Notes: a model not told the origin generated them from the letters alone. A DNA stretch of 64,000 nt from Pleomorphomonas koreensis DSM 23070 (GCF_000425185.1 NZ_AULH01000005.1:124001-188000), one strand, 5' to 3'. Positions 1 through 11,485 are shown, counted from the first letter of the stretch. Made by a program: numbers and translations.

Positions 1-1
1 G

Positions 2-2356
2 CCGGTGATGTGGTCGGTCGTCGAGCGGACGGCGCTGGCCGAGGCCGAGGTCGAGTATCAGGATTACCAGAGCGATACGATCTGGGTGAAGTTCCCGGTG
101 ACGTCGGGCGCGCCGGAGCTTGCCGGCGCTTCCGTCGTCATCTGGACGACGACGCCGTGGACCATCCCCGGCAACCGCGCCGTCAGCTATTCGCCGAAGA
201 TCGCCTACGGCCTCTATGAAGTGACCGAGGCGCCGGAGGGCAACTGGGCCAAGGTTGGCGAGCGCTACGTGCTGGCCGATGCGCTGGCGGACGCGGTGTT
301 CAAGCAGGCCAAGGTGACCGGCCACATCAAGCTCGCCGCCGTCGCGGCCGACGCGCTGTCGTCGGTCACCTGCGCTCATCCGCTCAGCGGCCTCGGCGGC
401 GGCTACACCTTCGACGTGCCGCTTCTCCCCGGCGACCACGTCACCGACGACGCCGGCACCGGTTTCGTCCACACCGCCCCGGGCCATGGCCGCGAGGACT
501 TCGAGCTGTGGATGGAGCACGGCCGCGATCTCGCCGCGCGCGGCATCGACGCCACCATCCCGTTCACCGTCGACGACGGCGGCTATCTCACCGCCGACGC
601 GCCGGGCTTTACGGGCCGGCGCGTGCTGACCGACAAGGGCGACAAGGGCGACGCCAACCAGGCGGTGATCGAGGCGCTGGCCGCCGCCGGCGCCATGGTG
701 GCGCGCGGCCGCCTGAAGCACACCTATCCGCATAGCTGGCGTTCCAAGAAGCCGGTGATCTTCCGCAATACGCCGCAATGGTTCGTCTACATGGACAAGC
801 CGATCGGCAACGGTCCGGTCGGCGACACGCTGCGCGCTCGCGCCCTGAAGGCGATCGACGACACCGCCTTCTATCCGCCGGCCGGCCAGACGCGCCTCCG
901 CTCGATGATCGAGAACCGGCCCGACTGGGTGCTGTCGCGCCAGCGCGCCTGGGGCGTGCCGATCGCCGTGTTCCGCAACACTGAGACCGGCCAGTTGCTG
1001 CCCGGCCCGGATTTCGCCCACAACGACGCCTATGCCGGCCGCCTCCGCGAGGCCTTCCTCGCCGAGGGCGCCGACGCCTGGTTCGCCGACGGCGCCAAGG
1101 AACGGTTCCTGAGCGGCTTCGTCGACGACCTCGGCCCGTGGAGCCAAGTGCGCGACATCCTCGACGTCTGGTTCGATTCGGGATCGACGCACGAGTTCGT
1201 GCTGAAGGGCCGCCCCGACCTCAAGTGGCCGGCCGACGTCTATCTCGAAGGCTCGGACCAGCATCGTGGCTGGTTCCACTCCTCGCTGCTCGAAAGCTGC
1301 GGCGTCAACGGCGTCGCGCCCTACAAGGCGGTGGTGACGCACGGCTTCACCATGGCCGAGGACGGCCGCAAGATGTCGAAATCCCTCGGCAACCAGGTGC
1401 AGCCGCAGGACGTCATCAGGCAGTCGGGTGCCGACATCCTGCGCCTCTGGGTCGCCTCGACCGACTACTGGGAAGACCAGCGCATCGGCAAGAAGATCCT
1501 CGACGCCAATTCCGACGCCTACCGCAAGATCCGCAACACCGTCCGCTGGATGCTGGGCACGCTCGCCCATTACGACGGCGCCGCGGTTGCCTATGCTGAC
1601 CTGCCGGAGCTGGAGCGGCTGATGCTGCACAAGCTGGCGGTGGTGGGCGCCGAGGTGGTGGAAGGCTACAAGGAATACGACTTCAAGGCCGTGTTCTCGT
1701 CGATCCTCAACTTCATGAACATCGAGCTTTCCGCCTTCTACTTCGACGTCCGCAAGGACGCGCTCTACTGCGACCCGAAGTCGAGCCTGAAGCGCCGCGC
1801 CGCGCTCCACGTGGTGGCCACGCTCTACGACCATCTCGTCAAGTGGCTGGCGCCGCTGACGCCGTTCACCGCCGAGGAGGCATGGCTCGAACGCCATCCG
1901 GGCGAGGCGTCGTCCATCCATCTCGAACTGTTCCCGGACGTGCCGGAGGAATGGCTGGACGCGGCTCTCGACGACAAGTGGGAGAAGGTGAAGAAGGTGC
2001 GGCGGGCGGTGACCGGCGCGCTGGAGATCGAGCGGCGCGAGAAGCGCATCGGCTCGTCGCTGGAAGCGGCGCCCGTGGTGCATGTCGAGGACGCCGACCT
2101 CCTGGCGGCGCTCGACGGGCTCGATTTCGCCGAGATCTGCATCACCTCGCAGATCACCGTCACCGAGGCGCCGGCGCCCGAGGGAGCCTTCCGCCTCGAC
2201 GACGGTACGCCGGTCGCCGTGGAGCCCAGGCTCGCCGAGGGCCGGAAATGCGCCCGCTCGTGGAAGATCCTGCCGGAGGTCGGCTCCGACCCCGACTATC
2301 CGGACGTGACGCTGCGCGACGCCGAGGCGCTGCGCGAGCTGGCGGCCGGTTCATGA
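2..2356 (+). CDS. ileS: Isoleucine--tRNA ligase, 5' end outside window
   Basis: Class I aminoacyl-tRNA synthetase that charges tRNA-Ile in the cytoplasm. The reading frame is open from the window edge, so the N-terminus with the HIGH motif is missing and 784 residues remain. Visible marks are the CP1 editing domain ([10 protein letters not shown] near nt 150 and [16 protein letters not shown] near nt 460), the KMSKS loop at nt 1370-1384, and a C-terminal anticodon-binding domain. The extreme C-terminus reads [14 protein letters not shown], so the usual zinc-binding cysteine set is reduced, as I recall for alphaproteobacterial enzymes. The stop codon overlaps the lspA start (ATGA), which implies translational coupling with lspA. 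Confidence 0.97.
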   Translation, partial: PVMWSVVERTALAEAEVEYQDYQSDTIWVKFPVTSGAPELAGASVVIWTTTPWTIPGNRAVSYSPKIAYGLYEVTEAPEGNWAKVGERYVLADALADAVFKQAKVTGHIKLAAVAADALSSVTCAHPLSGLGGGYTFDVPLLPGDHVTDDAGTGFVHTAPGHGREDFELWMEHGRDLAARGIDATIPFTVDDGGYLTADAPGFTGRRVLTDKGDKGDANQAVIEALAAAGAMVARGRLKHTYPHSWRSKKPVIFRNTPQWFVYMDKPIGNGPVGDTLRARALKAIDDTAFYPPAGQTRLRSMIENRPDWVLSRQRAWGVPIAVFRNTETGQLLPGPDFAHNDAYAGRLREAFLAEGADAWFADGAKERFLSGFVDDLGPWSQVRDILDVWFDSGSTHEFVLKGRPDLKWPADVYLEGSDQHRGWFHSSLLESCGVNGVAPYKAVVTHGFTMAEDGRKMSKSLGNQVQPQDVIRQSGADILRLWVASTDYWEDQRIGKKILDANSDAYRKIRNTVRWMLGTLAHYDGAAVAYADLPELERLMLHKLAVVGAEVVEGYKEYDFKAVFSSILNFMNIELSAFYFDVRKDALYCDPKSSLKRRAALHVVATLYDHLVKWLAPLTPFTAEEAWLERHPGEASSIHLELFPDVPEEWLDAALDDKWEKVKKVRRAVTGALEIERREKRIGSSLEAAPVVHVEDADLLAALDGLDFAEICITSQITVTEAPAPEGAFRLDDGTPVAVEPRLAEGRKCARSWKILPEVGSDPDYPDVTLRDAEALRELAAGS

Positions 2357-2856
2357 CGGCGGAGGCGCTCCGCGACCGGACACGGCGGACGCGGCTTGCC
2401 GCGCTCGCCGTCATCGTCCTGACGTTCGCCGCCGACCAGGCGAGCAAGTACTGGGTGCTGAGCGACGGCACGCTGTCCGGCGGCGACCGGATTTCCGTGG
2501 CGCCGGTGCTCGACCTGGTGCTGACCTGGAACATGGGCATTTCCTATGGCCTGTTCCAGCAGCAGGAAGCGCTCGGCCGCTTCCTGCTGATCGGCTTCAC
2601 GGCGCTGGCGACGGGGATGCTGGCGGTCTGGCTGTGGCGCTCCGGCGACCGGCTGCTGGCCGGTCTGGCGCTGGCGCTGATCATCGGCGGCGCGCTCGGC
2701 AACCTTGTCGACCGCATCCTGTTCGGCGGCGTCGTCGACTTCCTGCACCTGCATTACGGCTCGTTTTCCTGGTACGTTTTCAACCTCGCCGACTGCGCCA
2801 TCGTTGCAGGGGTAGGCGCACTCCTGTATGACTCTCTCCGCCCCAGGCCACAGTGA
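2353..2856 (+). CDS. lspA: Lipoprotein signal peptidase (signal peptidase II)
   Basis: Inner-membrane aspartyl protease that cleaves the signal peptide of diacylglyceryl-modified prolipoproteins. The 167-residue protein has four hydrophobic segments and the two conserved catalytic aspartates, D120 in NLVDRI and D147 in FNLADCAI. The ATG at 2353 overlaps the ileS stop codon, and ileS-lspA is a common bacterial gene order. A lipoprotein gene follows about 85 bases downstream. Length and motifs match the family, so the assignment is secure. Confidence 0.97.
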   Translation: MTAEALRDRTRRTRLAALAVIVLTFAADQASKYWVLSDGTLSGGDRISVAPVLDLVLTWNMGISYGLFQQQEALGRFLLIGFTALATGMLAVWLWRSGDRLLAGLALALIIGGALGNLVDRILFGGVVDFLHLHYGSFSWYVFNLADCAIVAGVGALLYDSLRPRPQ

Positions 2857-2940
2857 TGCCTCAAAAGTCGGCTAGTTGCCGACCGGAACGAGGGTCGGGC
2901 CGCGGCCGATGACCGCCGAGCACCCGGCACGAGAGCGAGA

Positions 2941-3606
2941 GTGACGATATCGATGACCCATCTGCTGACCGGCAAGCGTTTCGCTCTTCTCGCCGTCGCC
3001 GCCATCGGTCTTTCCGCCTGCTCGGCGCTCGGCACGTCCGTCGCCGACGACGATCCGGAGACGGAAGTTCCCAACGTGTCGATGGGCCGCGCTGTCATGG
3101 AGGGCCTCGGTGCCGTGCCGACGCGCAAGACGGCGATCAACTACACGCCGCGCGCGCCGCTGGTGGTGCCGCCCAACAAGATGGCCCTGGTCGCGCCGGA
3201 AGATCCCAACCGGCTGGAGGCGTCCGGCGCCTGGCCCGACGACAACGACGCCAAGACGCAGCGGCTTCTCAAGGAAGCCGCCGCCCGTGACGCGGCGCGC
3301 GGCCCCGACAATCACGAATTGTCGCCTTCCGAGCTGATGTCTACCCGGTTGCCGCAGAATACAACACGCCCGAATACCTCGCCCAACAGCATCGAGGAAG
3401 CGTCCAAGCCGATGATGCCGAGCGATCTCGGCACCATGCCGCGGGCCAAGGACAGCACGCTCTACGACGCCAGCGGCAAGCCGGTGCGCAAGGCGCTGGT
3501 CGAGCCGCCGGTCGCCTATCTGGAGCCGGCTCCCGGCGCGCCGGTGACCACCGACGACGGTACGCCGGGAACGTCGCCGAAAAAGGAGTGGTGGAAGTTC
3601 TGGTGA
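2941..3606 (+). CDS. Outer-membrane lipoprotein of unknown function
   Basis: The 221-residue protein starts with a lipoprotein signal peptide: a basic start, a hydrophobic stretch and the lipobox LSAC, with the lipidated cysteine at residue 27. The remainder is hydrophilic, proline-rich and probably periplasm-facing. A central APLVVPPNKMALVAPEDPN stretch resembles the PLVIPP signature of the DUF3035/BamF-like lipoproteins of Alphaproteobacteria, but I am not certain of membership. The start may be GTG 2941 or ATG 2953; both leave the signal peptide intact. It lies just after lspA, the gene for the peptidase that would process it, and ends before a strong terminator. Confidence 0.8.
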   Translation: MTISMTHLLTGKRFALLAVAAIGLSACSALGTSVADDDPETEVPNVSMGRAVMEGLGAVPTRKTAINYTPRAPLVVPPNKMALVAPEDPNRLEASGAWPDDNDAKTQRLLKEAAARDAARGPDNHELSPSELMSTRLPQNTTRPNTSPNSIEEASKPMMPSDLGTMPRAKDSTLYDASGKPVRKALVEPPVAYLEPAPGAPVTTDDGTPGTSPKKEWWKFW

Positions 3607-3640
3607 TGGAGCGGCGCCCCCGGCGCCTTCCCGACAGATG

Positions 3641-3670
3641 AAAAAAGCCGCGGGTTGCCGCGGCTTTTTT
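3641..3670. terminator. Bidirectional intrinsic terminator
   Basis: A 13-bp perfect stem (3641-3653 with 3658-3670) closed by a GTTG loop, with six A on the left and six T on the right. It sits between the convergent lipoprotein gene and the minus-strand EAL gene, so it can terminate both. Confidence 0.9.
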
Positions 3671-3703
3671 GTTGGCTCATCTCCCTCGGCGCGGCCGCCC
3701 GCC

Positions 3704-5149
3704 TTATTGCTTTCGCGCAACGCCTGACGGAAACGGGCTGACGCTCCTCCTGGAACTGGCTTCGCCACCGGTCGGGCGCGCCGCGGTGCCGGTCGCCGCC
3801 GCCTGGGCCGGGCCGAGCACCTCCGGCCGCACCTGGCGCGGGCTGGAGAACAGGTTGCCCTGGCCGAAGGCAAGGCCGTAATCGAGCAGGTCGATTACCT
3901 GCGCCTCCTGCTCGACGTGGTCGACGATCAGCGTCAGACCCTGCCGTTGCAGGTGGCCGGCCATGTCCTCGACATGGATATCGCCGGTGACGAGCGGCAT
4001 GCGGCCGAGCAGCCGGTCGGCCGCCACCTTGATGAACCGGAAGCCGAGATCGGACCAGCGGCGGAAATCGCCGCGCAGGTCGGTGACGTTGTCGATCGAG
4101 AAATGGAAGCCGAGGTCGGCCACCGCCCGCAGGCTCTCGATCTCCAGCGGACCCATCCCGGCCAGCGCGTCCTGCCGGAACTCGAACTGCACCAGGTCGG
4201 CGGCGGCGCGATTCTGGCCGAGGAAGGCCTGGAACTCGCGGAAGAAGGCCGAGGAAGCAAGGCTTTCGGCGGAAAGGTTGACAAACAGGCCGACCTCGCC
4301 GTTGCGCTGGGTGAGGCGCTTCAGGATCTGGAAGGCGCGGATCACCTGATAGGTGTCGAGCTTGGCGATCAGCCGGCTCTTCTCGGCGACGGGGATGAAC
4401 TCGGCGGCGGGAATGAGACCGGAGGCGCCCTTGAGGCGGGTCAGCACCTCGTAGTGGCGGACGAGGCGCTGCGGCAGCGTCACCACCGGCTGCAGGTGCA
4501 GCTCGATCTGCTCCTCGCGGATCAGCCGCTCCACGTCGCGCTCGAAGGCCGGATCGCCGTCGGTGACGAAGAGACCACTCCTCAGGCCGGCGGCGACGGT
4601 ATCGCCCTCGCCCGTCCGCTCGCGCCGGTCCTCGCCGGCCTCGTCGACGCGTGCCCGCCGCCTCGGCGTGCCGGTCTCCTCGGCGTCGCGCCGGCCGGCG
4701 TCGCGGATGCGCCGCTCCATGGCGCCGAAGCGGGCGTCGACGCCTTCGAGGCGATCTTCGACGGTCGATTCGAGTTCGGCCAGCGTTTCGGTCACCTGGC
4801 GCAGCAGTTCGCCCACCACCTCGACCTCGGCGGCAAGCTCGCCGGTCTGCTCGCGGATGCGGCCGGGCAGCGCCTGCTCCAGCCGGTTGAGGCGGGCGGA
4901 AATCTTCTCGATCTCGGCTTCACCATCACCGGCAACGGCGGCGATCTCGGCGAGACGCCCCTCGAGCCACGCCCGCTCGCGCCGCCGCTCCATCGGCTGC
5001 TGCAGCACGACCATGGCCAGCATCAGGCCGATGCCGATCATCAGCGCCGAGCCGGCCGGCAGGCCGAGCTGGTAATACAACACCACCGCGGCCGAGGCAG
5101 CGATCACGCCCATGGCGATCAGGATCATCGTCGATGACGACCGGTTCAT
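3704..5149 (-). CDS. Membrane-anchored degenerate EAL-domain protein
   Basis: The 481-residue protein has two N-terminal transmembrane helices (about residues 7-25 and 33-50), a charged predicted coiled coil to about residue 190, and a C-terminal EAL domain (about 215-455). EAL enzymes hydrolyse cyclic-di-GMP. Here the EAL signature is EVL, the metal-binding Asn (FVNLS), a conserved Lys (IKVA) and the late QG are kept. The DDFGTG loop reads DNVTDL and EGVE reads DHVE, so key metal and loop-6 residues are altered. I infer low activity or a c-di-GMP-binding or scaffold role. The gene is monocistronic and divergent from the CopZ-like gene. Confidence 0.85.
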   Translation of the reverse strand: MNRSSSTMILIAMGVIAASAAVVLYYQLGLPAGSALMIGIGLMLAMVVLQQPMERRRERAWLEGRLAEIAAVAGDGEAEIEKISARLNRLEQALPGRIREQTGELAAEVEVVGELLRQVTETLAELESTVEDRLEGVDARFGAMERRIRDAGRRDAEETGTPRRRARVDEAGEDRRERTGEGDTVAAGLRSGLFVTDGDPAFERDVERLIREEQIELHLQPVVTLPQRLVRHYEVLTRLKGASGLIPAAEFIPVAEKSRLIAKLDTYQVIRAFQILKRLTQRNGEVGLFVNLSAESLASSAFFREFQAFLGQNRAAADLVQFEFRQDALAGMGPLEIESLRAVADLGFHFSIDNVTDLRGDFRRWSDLGFRFIKVAADRLLGRMPLVTGDIHVEDMAGHLQRQGLTLIVDHVEQEAQVIDLLDYGLAFGQGNLFSSPRQVRPEVLGPAQAAATGTAARPTGGEASSRRSVSPFPSGVARKQ

Positions 5150-5397
5150 TCGCCTGCCTACTCCAACACCGCTTGCCGAATCACCTAGGCATTGTTGCCA
5201 CTTTCATGGACGGAAGCGAAGGCAGACATGGGTTTTCCAAGGTTTTTCAGGCCGATTGCCCCTTCGCCGACAGCCGCCCGCGTCCCGCAAGCGTGATCGG
5301 CGCCGCCTTGACCGCCGCCGGCCGCTGTCCCATGCTCGAGCCCGATGAAAACGTGGCGGTCGGACAGCCGACCGCGGCAGAAACGCGGAGACGAACC

Positions 5398-5592
5398 ATG
5401 ATCGAACTCAACGTCAAGGGCATGATGTGCGGCGGTTGCGCCGGTACCGTCGAAAAGGCGATCAAGCGCGTCGACGCCGATGCCGCCGTCACCGTCGATC
5501 TCGCCAGCGGCAAGGTGCGCGTCGAGACCCGCGCCGATGCCAGGACGCTCGGCGAGGCAATCGAGGCGGCCGGCTACGAAGTGGCGGCCTGA
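5398..5592 (+). CDS. Heavy-metal-associated (HMA) domain copper chaperone-like protein
   Basis: A 64-residue single-domain protein with the HMA fold signature GMMCGGCAGTVEKAI near the N-terminus. Cys11 and Cys14 form the CxxC that binds a soft metal such as Cu(I). Family members (CopZ, Atx1) pass copper to P-type ATPases or regulators in the cytoplasm. No copper ATPase or CueR gene is nearby, so the partner is unknown. The start at 5398 is chosen because the HMA beta strand begins immediately after it; the frame upstream has no recognisable protein. Confidence 0.88.
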   Translation: MIELNVKGMMCGGCAGTVEKAIKRVDADAAVTVDLASGKVRVETRADARTLGEAIEAAGYEVAA

Positions 5593-5612
5593 AGCGGTCG
5601 CCGCCTGCCCTG

Positions 5613-5635
5613 ACGGAGCGTTGGTGACGCTCCGT
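5613..5635 (+). terminator. Possible terminator after the HMA gene
   Basis: An 8-bp perfect stem (5613-5620 with 5628-5635) and a 7-base loop lie 20 bases after the HMA stop codon. The T-run is delayed (about 5651-5658), so termination strength is uncertain. Confidence 0.45.
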
Positions 5636-5727
5636 TAAGGTTCATCAACCCTTTTTTTACCATGATCGGGGCAGAGTTCGCCGGTACAGAATGCAATCTG
5701 CAACTGTCTGGCAGGGATCGCTTTCCG

Positions 5728-7056
5728 ATGTCGGTTGGCCCGCGCAGCATGTCGACGGTGCGTCTTTTGATCGTCGATGCCGACGTTTCGTCGCGGCGGG
5801 TCATGCGCAAGGCCCTTGAGGCGCGCATCGCCCGGCCGATGCTGATTCTCGAAACCGCCGAGCGCGATGCCGCTCGCGTGATGGCCGGCAAGCAGACCTT
5901 CGACGTCGTCGCCATCGACCTCGACACCATCGGCGGCCCGGCGGCTTTCCGCGCCTTCACCGAACAACTCGGCCCCACCACGCTCTACGCCCTGGGCGAT
6001 CCCACCAACGTGCAGGCCGCCGTCGCCTGCGTCAGGGCCGGCGCCGCCGACTTCATCGAGAAGCCAGTGGATGGCAATGCCTTCGCCCGCCGCGTCGAGC
6101 GCCAGTTCGTCGAGAGCATCGCCGGCAGCGTCGACGAGGCCGACGGCCTGATCGGCGCCTCGGCGGCGATGCGGGCGCTCTCCGACCAGATCCTGCGCGT
6201 CGCGCCGTCGCTCGGGCCGGTGTTCATCTCCGGCGAGGCGGGCAGCGGCAAGTCGCTGGTGGCGCGCGCCGTTCACGCCCGTTCGCGCCGGCGCACCGGC
6301 CCCTTCGTCACCCTCGACTGCGCGACGACGCCGACCGAGAAACTGGTGGCCGACCTGTCCGAGCCCGATGGCGCGCTGACCGGCGCCGACGGCGGCACGC
6401 TGTTCCTCGACGAGGTCGGCCATCTCGCCGACGCCGCCCAGCTGGCGCTGATGCGCTTCCTCGACACTGGCGAGATCGCCGGCTTCGACGGCGGCCGCCG
6501 CCTGTCGGTGCGGGTGATCGCCTCGTCACGACGGCCGCTCGACGAACTGAGCGGCCCGTCCGGCCTTCGGCAGGACCTCTATTTCCGCCTCAACGTGCTG
6601 ACGCTGGCCGTGCCGCCGCTCCGCGAGCGCAGCGAGGACATTCCGGCCCTCGTCGACGTCATGGTGCGGCAGATCAACCGCGACAGCGGCTCGCGCTATA
6701 CCCGCTTCACCGCCGCCGCCGTGCAGTGCCTCGGCGGCCGCGGCTGGCCGGGCAACGTCGCCGAACTCCGGTCGGCGCTCGAGAAGCTGATGGCCCTCTA
6801 CCCCGGCGACCTCGTCACCGCCGACATGGTGGTGCCGATCATCGCCATGCCGGCCGCTGCCGCGCCGGCGCCGCGCCGCAAGCTGCCGGCCGACGTCAAG
6901 CCGCTCTGGATGGAGGAGGCGCGGGTGATCGAGGAGGCGATCGCCGCCTTCGACGGCAACATCGCCAAGGCTGCCGCCGCCCTTGAGATCAGCCCCTCGA
7001 CCATCTATCGCAAGCGCCGGGACATCGAGGAAGCGCTCGCCCTCCGCACCGCCTGA
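5728..7056 (+). CDS. NtrC-family response regulator lacking the sigma-54 GAFTGA loop
   Basis: Three domains are visible in 442 residues. A receiver domain covers about 10-130 (acidic pair D17/D19, likely phospho-acceptor D64, conserved K112). An AAA+ domain covers about 141-370 (Walker A GEAGSGKS 169-176, Walker B GGTLFLDEVG 222-231, arginine region RQDLYFRLNV). A Fis-type HTH occupies about 400-435. Between the Walker motifs the sequence runs EPDGALTGADGGT, so the roughly 15-20 residues that normally carry the GAFTGA sigma-54 contact loop are missing. It probably acts as a DNA-binding regulator without sigma-54 remodelling, as in HupR- or TyrR-like proteins. ATG 5728 has an AGGGA box upstream; ATG 5749 is an alternative. 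Confidence 0.85.
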   Translation: MSVGPRSMSTVRLLIVDADVSSRRVMRKALEARIARPMLILETAERDAARVMAGKQTFDVVAIDLDTIGGPAAFRAFTEQLGPTTLYALGDPTNVQAAVACVRAGAADFIEKPVDGNAFARRVERQFVESIAGSVDEADGLIGASAAMRALSDQILRVAPSLGPVFISGEAGSGKSLVARAVHARSRRRTGPFVTLDCATTPTEKLVADLSEPDGALTGADGGTLFLDEVGHLADAAQLALMRFLDTGEIAGFDGGRRLSVRVIASSRRPLDELSGPSGLRQDLYFRLNVLTLAVPPLRERSEDIPALVDVMVRQINRDSGSRYTRFTAAAVQCLGGRGWPGNVAELRSALEKLMALYPGDLVTADMVVPIIAMPAAAAPAPRRKLPADVKPLWMEEARVIEEAIAAFDGNIAKAAAALEISPSTIYRKRRDIEEALALRTA

Positions 7057-7245
7057 CCTTTTGTTCGGCGTTGGAGCGCCCGATCTTGGAAAATGGTAGC
7101 GGATCAGTAAGATAGAAGAGAGATAGTGGACGGGTCGCGCTCACGGGGCGGCGCGGAAGCATCGACCTTCCGGCGGGATGCCGGCAGGCGGCTGAACATG
7201 CCCGGCGCGCTCAACCGGAGGGCGCCGGGGGAAGGATGAGGGGCT

Positions 7246-7833
7246 ATGCAGGGGTTGCGTTTTCTTGCTGCTTTTTCCGCCTGCCTGATGGCGGCGTCGA
7301 CGGCCATCGCCGGGCCGATTCTCGATGACGCCAAGGCCGCCGAGGCGCTGCTCGCCGAGGGCAAGGCCGTCGAGGCGCTGGCCTCGCTGGAGGCCGCCTT
7401 CAACGCCGCCTGGGACGCGGCACCGCTCGGCTTCTCCGAGGCGACCTTCGTCACCGGCAAGCCGGCCGGCTTCGGCATCTACGACACCCGCCCCAATGCG
7501 GTCTTCCAGCCCGACGAGCAGATGCTGGTCTACGCCGAGCCGTTCGGCTACGGCTTCGGCAAGGAAGGCGACCTGTTCAAGATCGACTTCTCCGCCGACT
7601 TCGAGCTTCGGACGACGCGCGGCCAGATCCTGCATGCCCAGGAGGGCTTTGCTTCCCTCGACATGGCCTCGCGCCGGCGGAACAAGGAATTCCAGGTTTA
7701 CATCGTCTACAATTTCAAGGGCCTGAAGCCCGGCGACTACGTGCTGGTGACCAAGCTCAACGACCGCAACTCCGCCAAGAGGGGCGAGTTCGAGCTGCCG
7801 TTCACCATCGCCGCCACGCCGCCGGCCAACTGA
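7246..7833 (+). CDS. Secreted periplasmic protein of unknown function
   Basis: The 195-residue protein has a clear Sec signal peptide with probable cleavage after AIAG near residue 23. The mature part has a short helical, repeat-like stretch, then a beta-rich C-terminal half with several aromatic residues (for example GFGIYDTRP). I recognise no catalytic motif. A strong Shine-Dalgarno (GGAAGGATGAGGGG) precedes ATG 7246. Related hypothetical proteins are, as far as I recall, common in Hyphomicrobiales. It is followed after 16 bases by a GNAT gene, so the two may be cotranscribed. Confidence 0.7.
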   Translation: MQGLRFLAAFSACLMAASTAIAGPILDDAKAAEALLAEGKAVEALASLEAAFNAAWDAAPLGFSEATFVTGKPAGFGIYDTRPNAVFQPDEQMLVYAEPFGYGFGKEGDLFKIDFSADFELRTTRGQILHAQEGFASLDMASRRRNKEFQVYIVYNFKGLKPGDYVLVTKLNDRNSAKRGEFELPFTIAATPPAN

Positions 7834-7849
7834 CCGTCTCAGATCGACC

Positions 7850-8344
7850 ATGACCGAACAGCCCCTCATCCGGCCGGCCATCGATGCCGATGGCGCCGGC
7901 ATCGCCCATCTGATCGCCGCCGTGTTCGGCGAATACGACGGCTGCCCCTTCGTCATCGCCGAGTTTCCGGAGCTGGCCGCGCCGGCCAGCCACTACGAGC
8001 GGCGCGGCGGCCGGCTGTTCGTCGCCGAGGATGGCGGCGCGATCGTCGGCTCGTTTGCCATATCCTCGCCCGACGACGACGGCGTATTCGAGATCAACAA
8101 GGTCTATCTCGACCGGCGGCGGCGCGGTTCGGGCCTGGCGTTGCGGCTCTACGAGACGGCGATCGCCGAGGCGCGGGCGCGCGGCTGCCGGACGCTGAAG
8201 CTGTGGACCGATACCCGCTTCCTGTCCGGCCACCGTTTCTACGAGAAGCTCGGCTTCGCCCGTCAGCCGGTCGTCCGCTACCTCGCCGACGCCACGGACG
8301 GCTGGGAGTTCGCCTACCGGCTGGATCTGCCGCAGCCGGCGTAG
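7850..8344 (+). CDS. GNAT-family N-acetyltransferase
   Basis: A 164-residue protein made of one GNAT domain, which transfers acetyl from acetyl-CoA to an amine acceptor. The core beta4-alpha3 region contains VYLDRRRRGSGLALRLYE, a variant of the R/QxxGxG/A pyrophosphate-binding motif, and the C-terminus has the usual FYEKLGFARQP signature. The N-terminal IRPAIDADGAGIAHLI is also typical. The substrate cannot be told from sequence. It lies 16 bases behind the secreted-protein gene. Confidence 0.88.
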   Translation: MTEQPLIRPAIDADGAGIAHLIAAVFGEYDGCPFVIAEFPELAAPASHYERRGGRLFVAEDGGAIVGSFAISSPDDDGVFEINKVYLDRRRRGSGLALRLYETAIAEARARGCRTLKLWTDTRFLSGHRFYEKLGFARQPVVRYLADATDGWEFAYRLDLPQPA

Positions 8345-8463
8345 CCGCCGGCTGTTGCTGCCATTTTCGGTCGGCGGCGTTCCCTAGGCTGAGCTTGCCG
8401 CCGACCCAGCCGCGGCGTAGAAGCCGCGAGCGCACCCCGCGCCCCGGCCTTTCCGGAGTTCCC

Positions 8464-9354
8464 ATGCAGCCGTCGATGCGCCTTCAAGCGGCCGGCGCCG
8501 CCTTCGTCGCCGTCTTCCTGTTCTCGGGCCTCGACGCACTGGTCAAGGCGACCACCTACGGCACGCCGGTGGTGATGGTGGTGTTCCTGCGCTATGCCGC
8601 CGGTTCGCTGTTCGCGGTGGCGGCCGGCGCCACGCAGGGGCAGCTCCGTCCAAGCTGGGCAACCGTCCGCCGCGCCCTTGGCCGGTCGGTGGCCGGCGTC
8701 ACCTGCGCCGCCCTGTTCTTCGGCGCGCTGAAGGAGTTGCCGCTCGCCCAGACGGTGGCCCTCACCTTTACCTCGCCGTTCTTCATGGTGCTGATCTCCT
8801 CGGTGATGATCGGCGATCCGGTCACCCGCCGCTCGCTGGTCGCCACTGCCATCGGCTTTGCCGGCGTCGTGGTCATGCTGGCCGAGAAGCTGTCGTCCGG
8901 GGCCGGCAGCCCGCTCGGCTTCGCCATGGCGCTGGCCTCGGCCGTCGCCTACGCCTTGTCGATGATCATGTCGCGCCGCGACACCGCCCACGACAGCGTG
9001 TCGCAGATGATCCTGGTGCAGAACCTGATCAACACGGCAATCGCCGCGCCCTTCGCGCTGTTGTGGTTCCAGCCGGTGCCGGCCGGCACGCTCTCGATGT
9101 TCCTGGCCATCGGTGCGCTCGGCACGGCCGGCCATTACGCCATCACCTGGGCCTACAAGCACGCGCCGGCGACGCTGCTCGGCCCGTTCGAGTTCACGGC
9201 GCTGATCTGGGCCGTCACCTTCGGCATGGTCTTCTTCTCGGAGATCCCGAGCCTCTTCACCCTTCTCGGCTCGATGATCATCATCGGCGCCTGCCTCGCC
9301 GTGGTTCAGCCGGGGCGCGCACCCGAGAGGCGCACCGAGAAAGCCCATCCGTAG
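8464..9354 (+). CDS. EamA/DMT-superfamily transporter
   Basis: A 296-residue integral membrane protein with about ten hydrophobic segments arranged as two EamA repeats (roughly 10-135 and 150-285). Members export amino acids or other metabolites by proton exchange, or act as nucleotide-sugar-type carriers. The substrate is unknown. ATG 8464 is chosen because the first transmembrane helix starts about ten residues later and a GGAG box lies eight bases upstream. The gene stands alone between the GNAT gene and the heat-shock promoter of groESL. Confidence 0.87.
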   Translation: MQPSMRLQAAGAAFVAVFLFSGLDALVKATTYGTPVVMVVFLRYAAGSLFAVAAGATQGQLRPSWATVRRALGRSVAGVTCAALFFGALKELPLAQTVALTFTSPFFMVLISSVMIGDPVTRRSLVATAIGFAGVVVMLAEKLSSGAGSPLGFAMALASAVAYALSMIMSRRDTAHDSVSQMILVQNLINTAIAAPFALLWFQPVPAGTLSMFLAIGALGTAGHYAITWAYKHAPATLLGPFEFTALIWAVTFGMVFFSEIPSLFTLLGSMIIIGACLAVVQPGRAPERRTEKAHP

Positions 9355-9369
9355 AACACCGGATCGGGC

Positions 9370-9399
9370 CTTGACAGCCGATGGGTATGCGCCTATTTC
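9370..9399 (+). promoter_or_regulatory. RpoH-type heat-shock promoter of groESL
   Basis: CTTGACA at 9370-9376 and CCTATTT at 9392-9398 match the alphaproteobacterial sigma-32 pattern (CTTG, spacer, CYTATNT) and would also pass as a sigma-70 promoter (TTGACA, 17 bases, TATTTC). It lies immediately before the CIRCE operator. Confidence 0.75.
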
Positions 9400-9407
9400 C
9401 GACCCGC

Positions 9408-9434
9408 TTGGCACTCACCTCTTTCGAGTGCTAA
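9408..9434 (+). promoter_or_regulatory. CIRCE operator (HrcA binding site)
   Basis: TTGGCACTC, nine bases, GAGTGCTAA matches the CIRCE consensus TTAGCACTC-N9-GAGTGCTAA with one change (G at position 3). It lies 76 bases before groES, so HrcA repression is expected. Confidence 0.93.
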
Positions 9435-9510
9435 CAGCATCCATTTTTCGCCGTGGCCCGCGAGGCAAGAGCGCGCGCGCCACGGGCAGCTCAGAAACGA
9501 GGAGCCGAAC

Positions 9511-11485
<1,975 letters not shown>

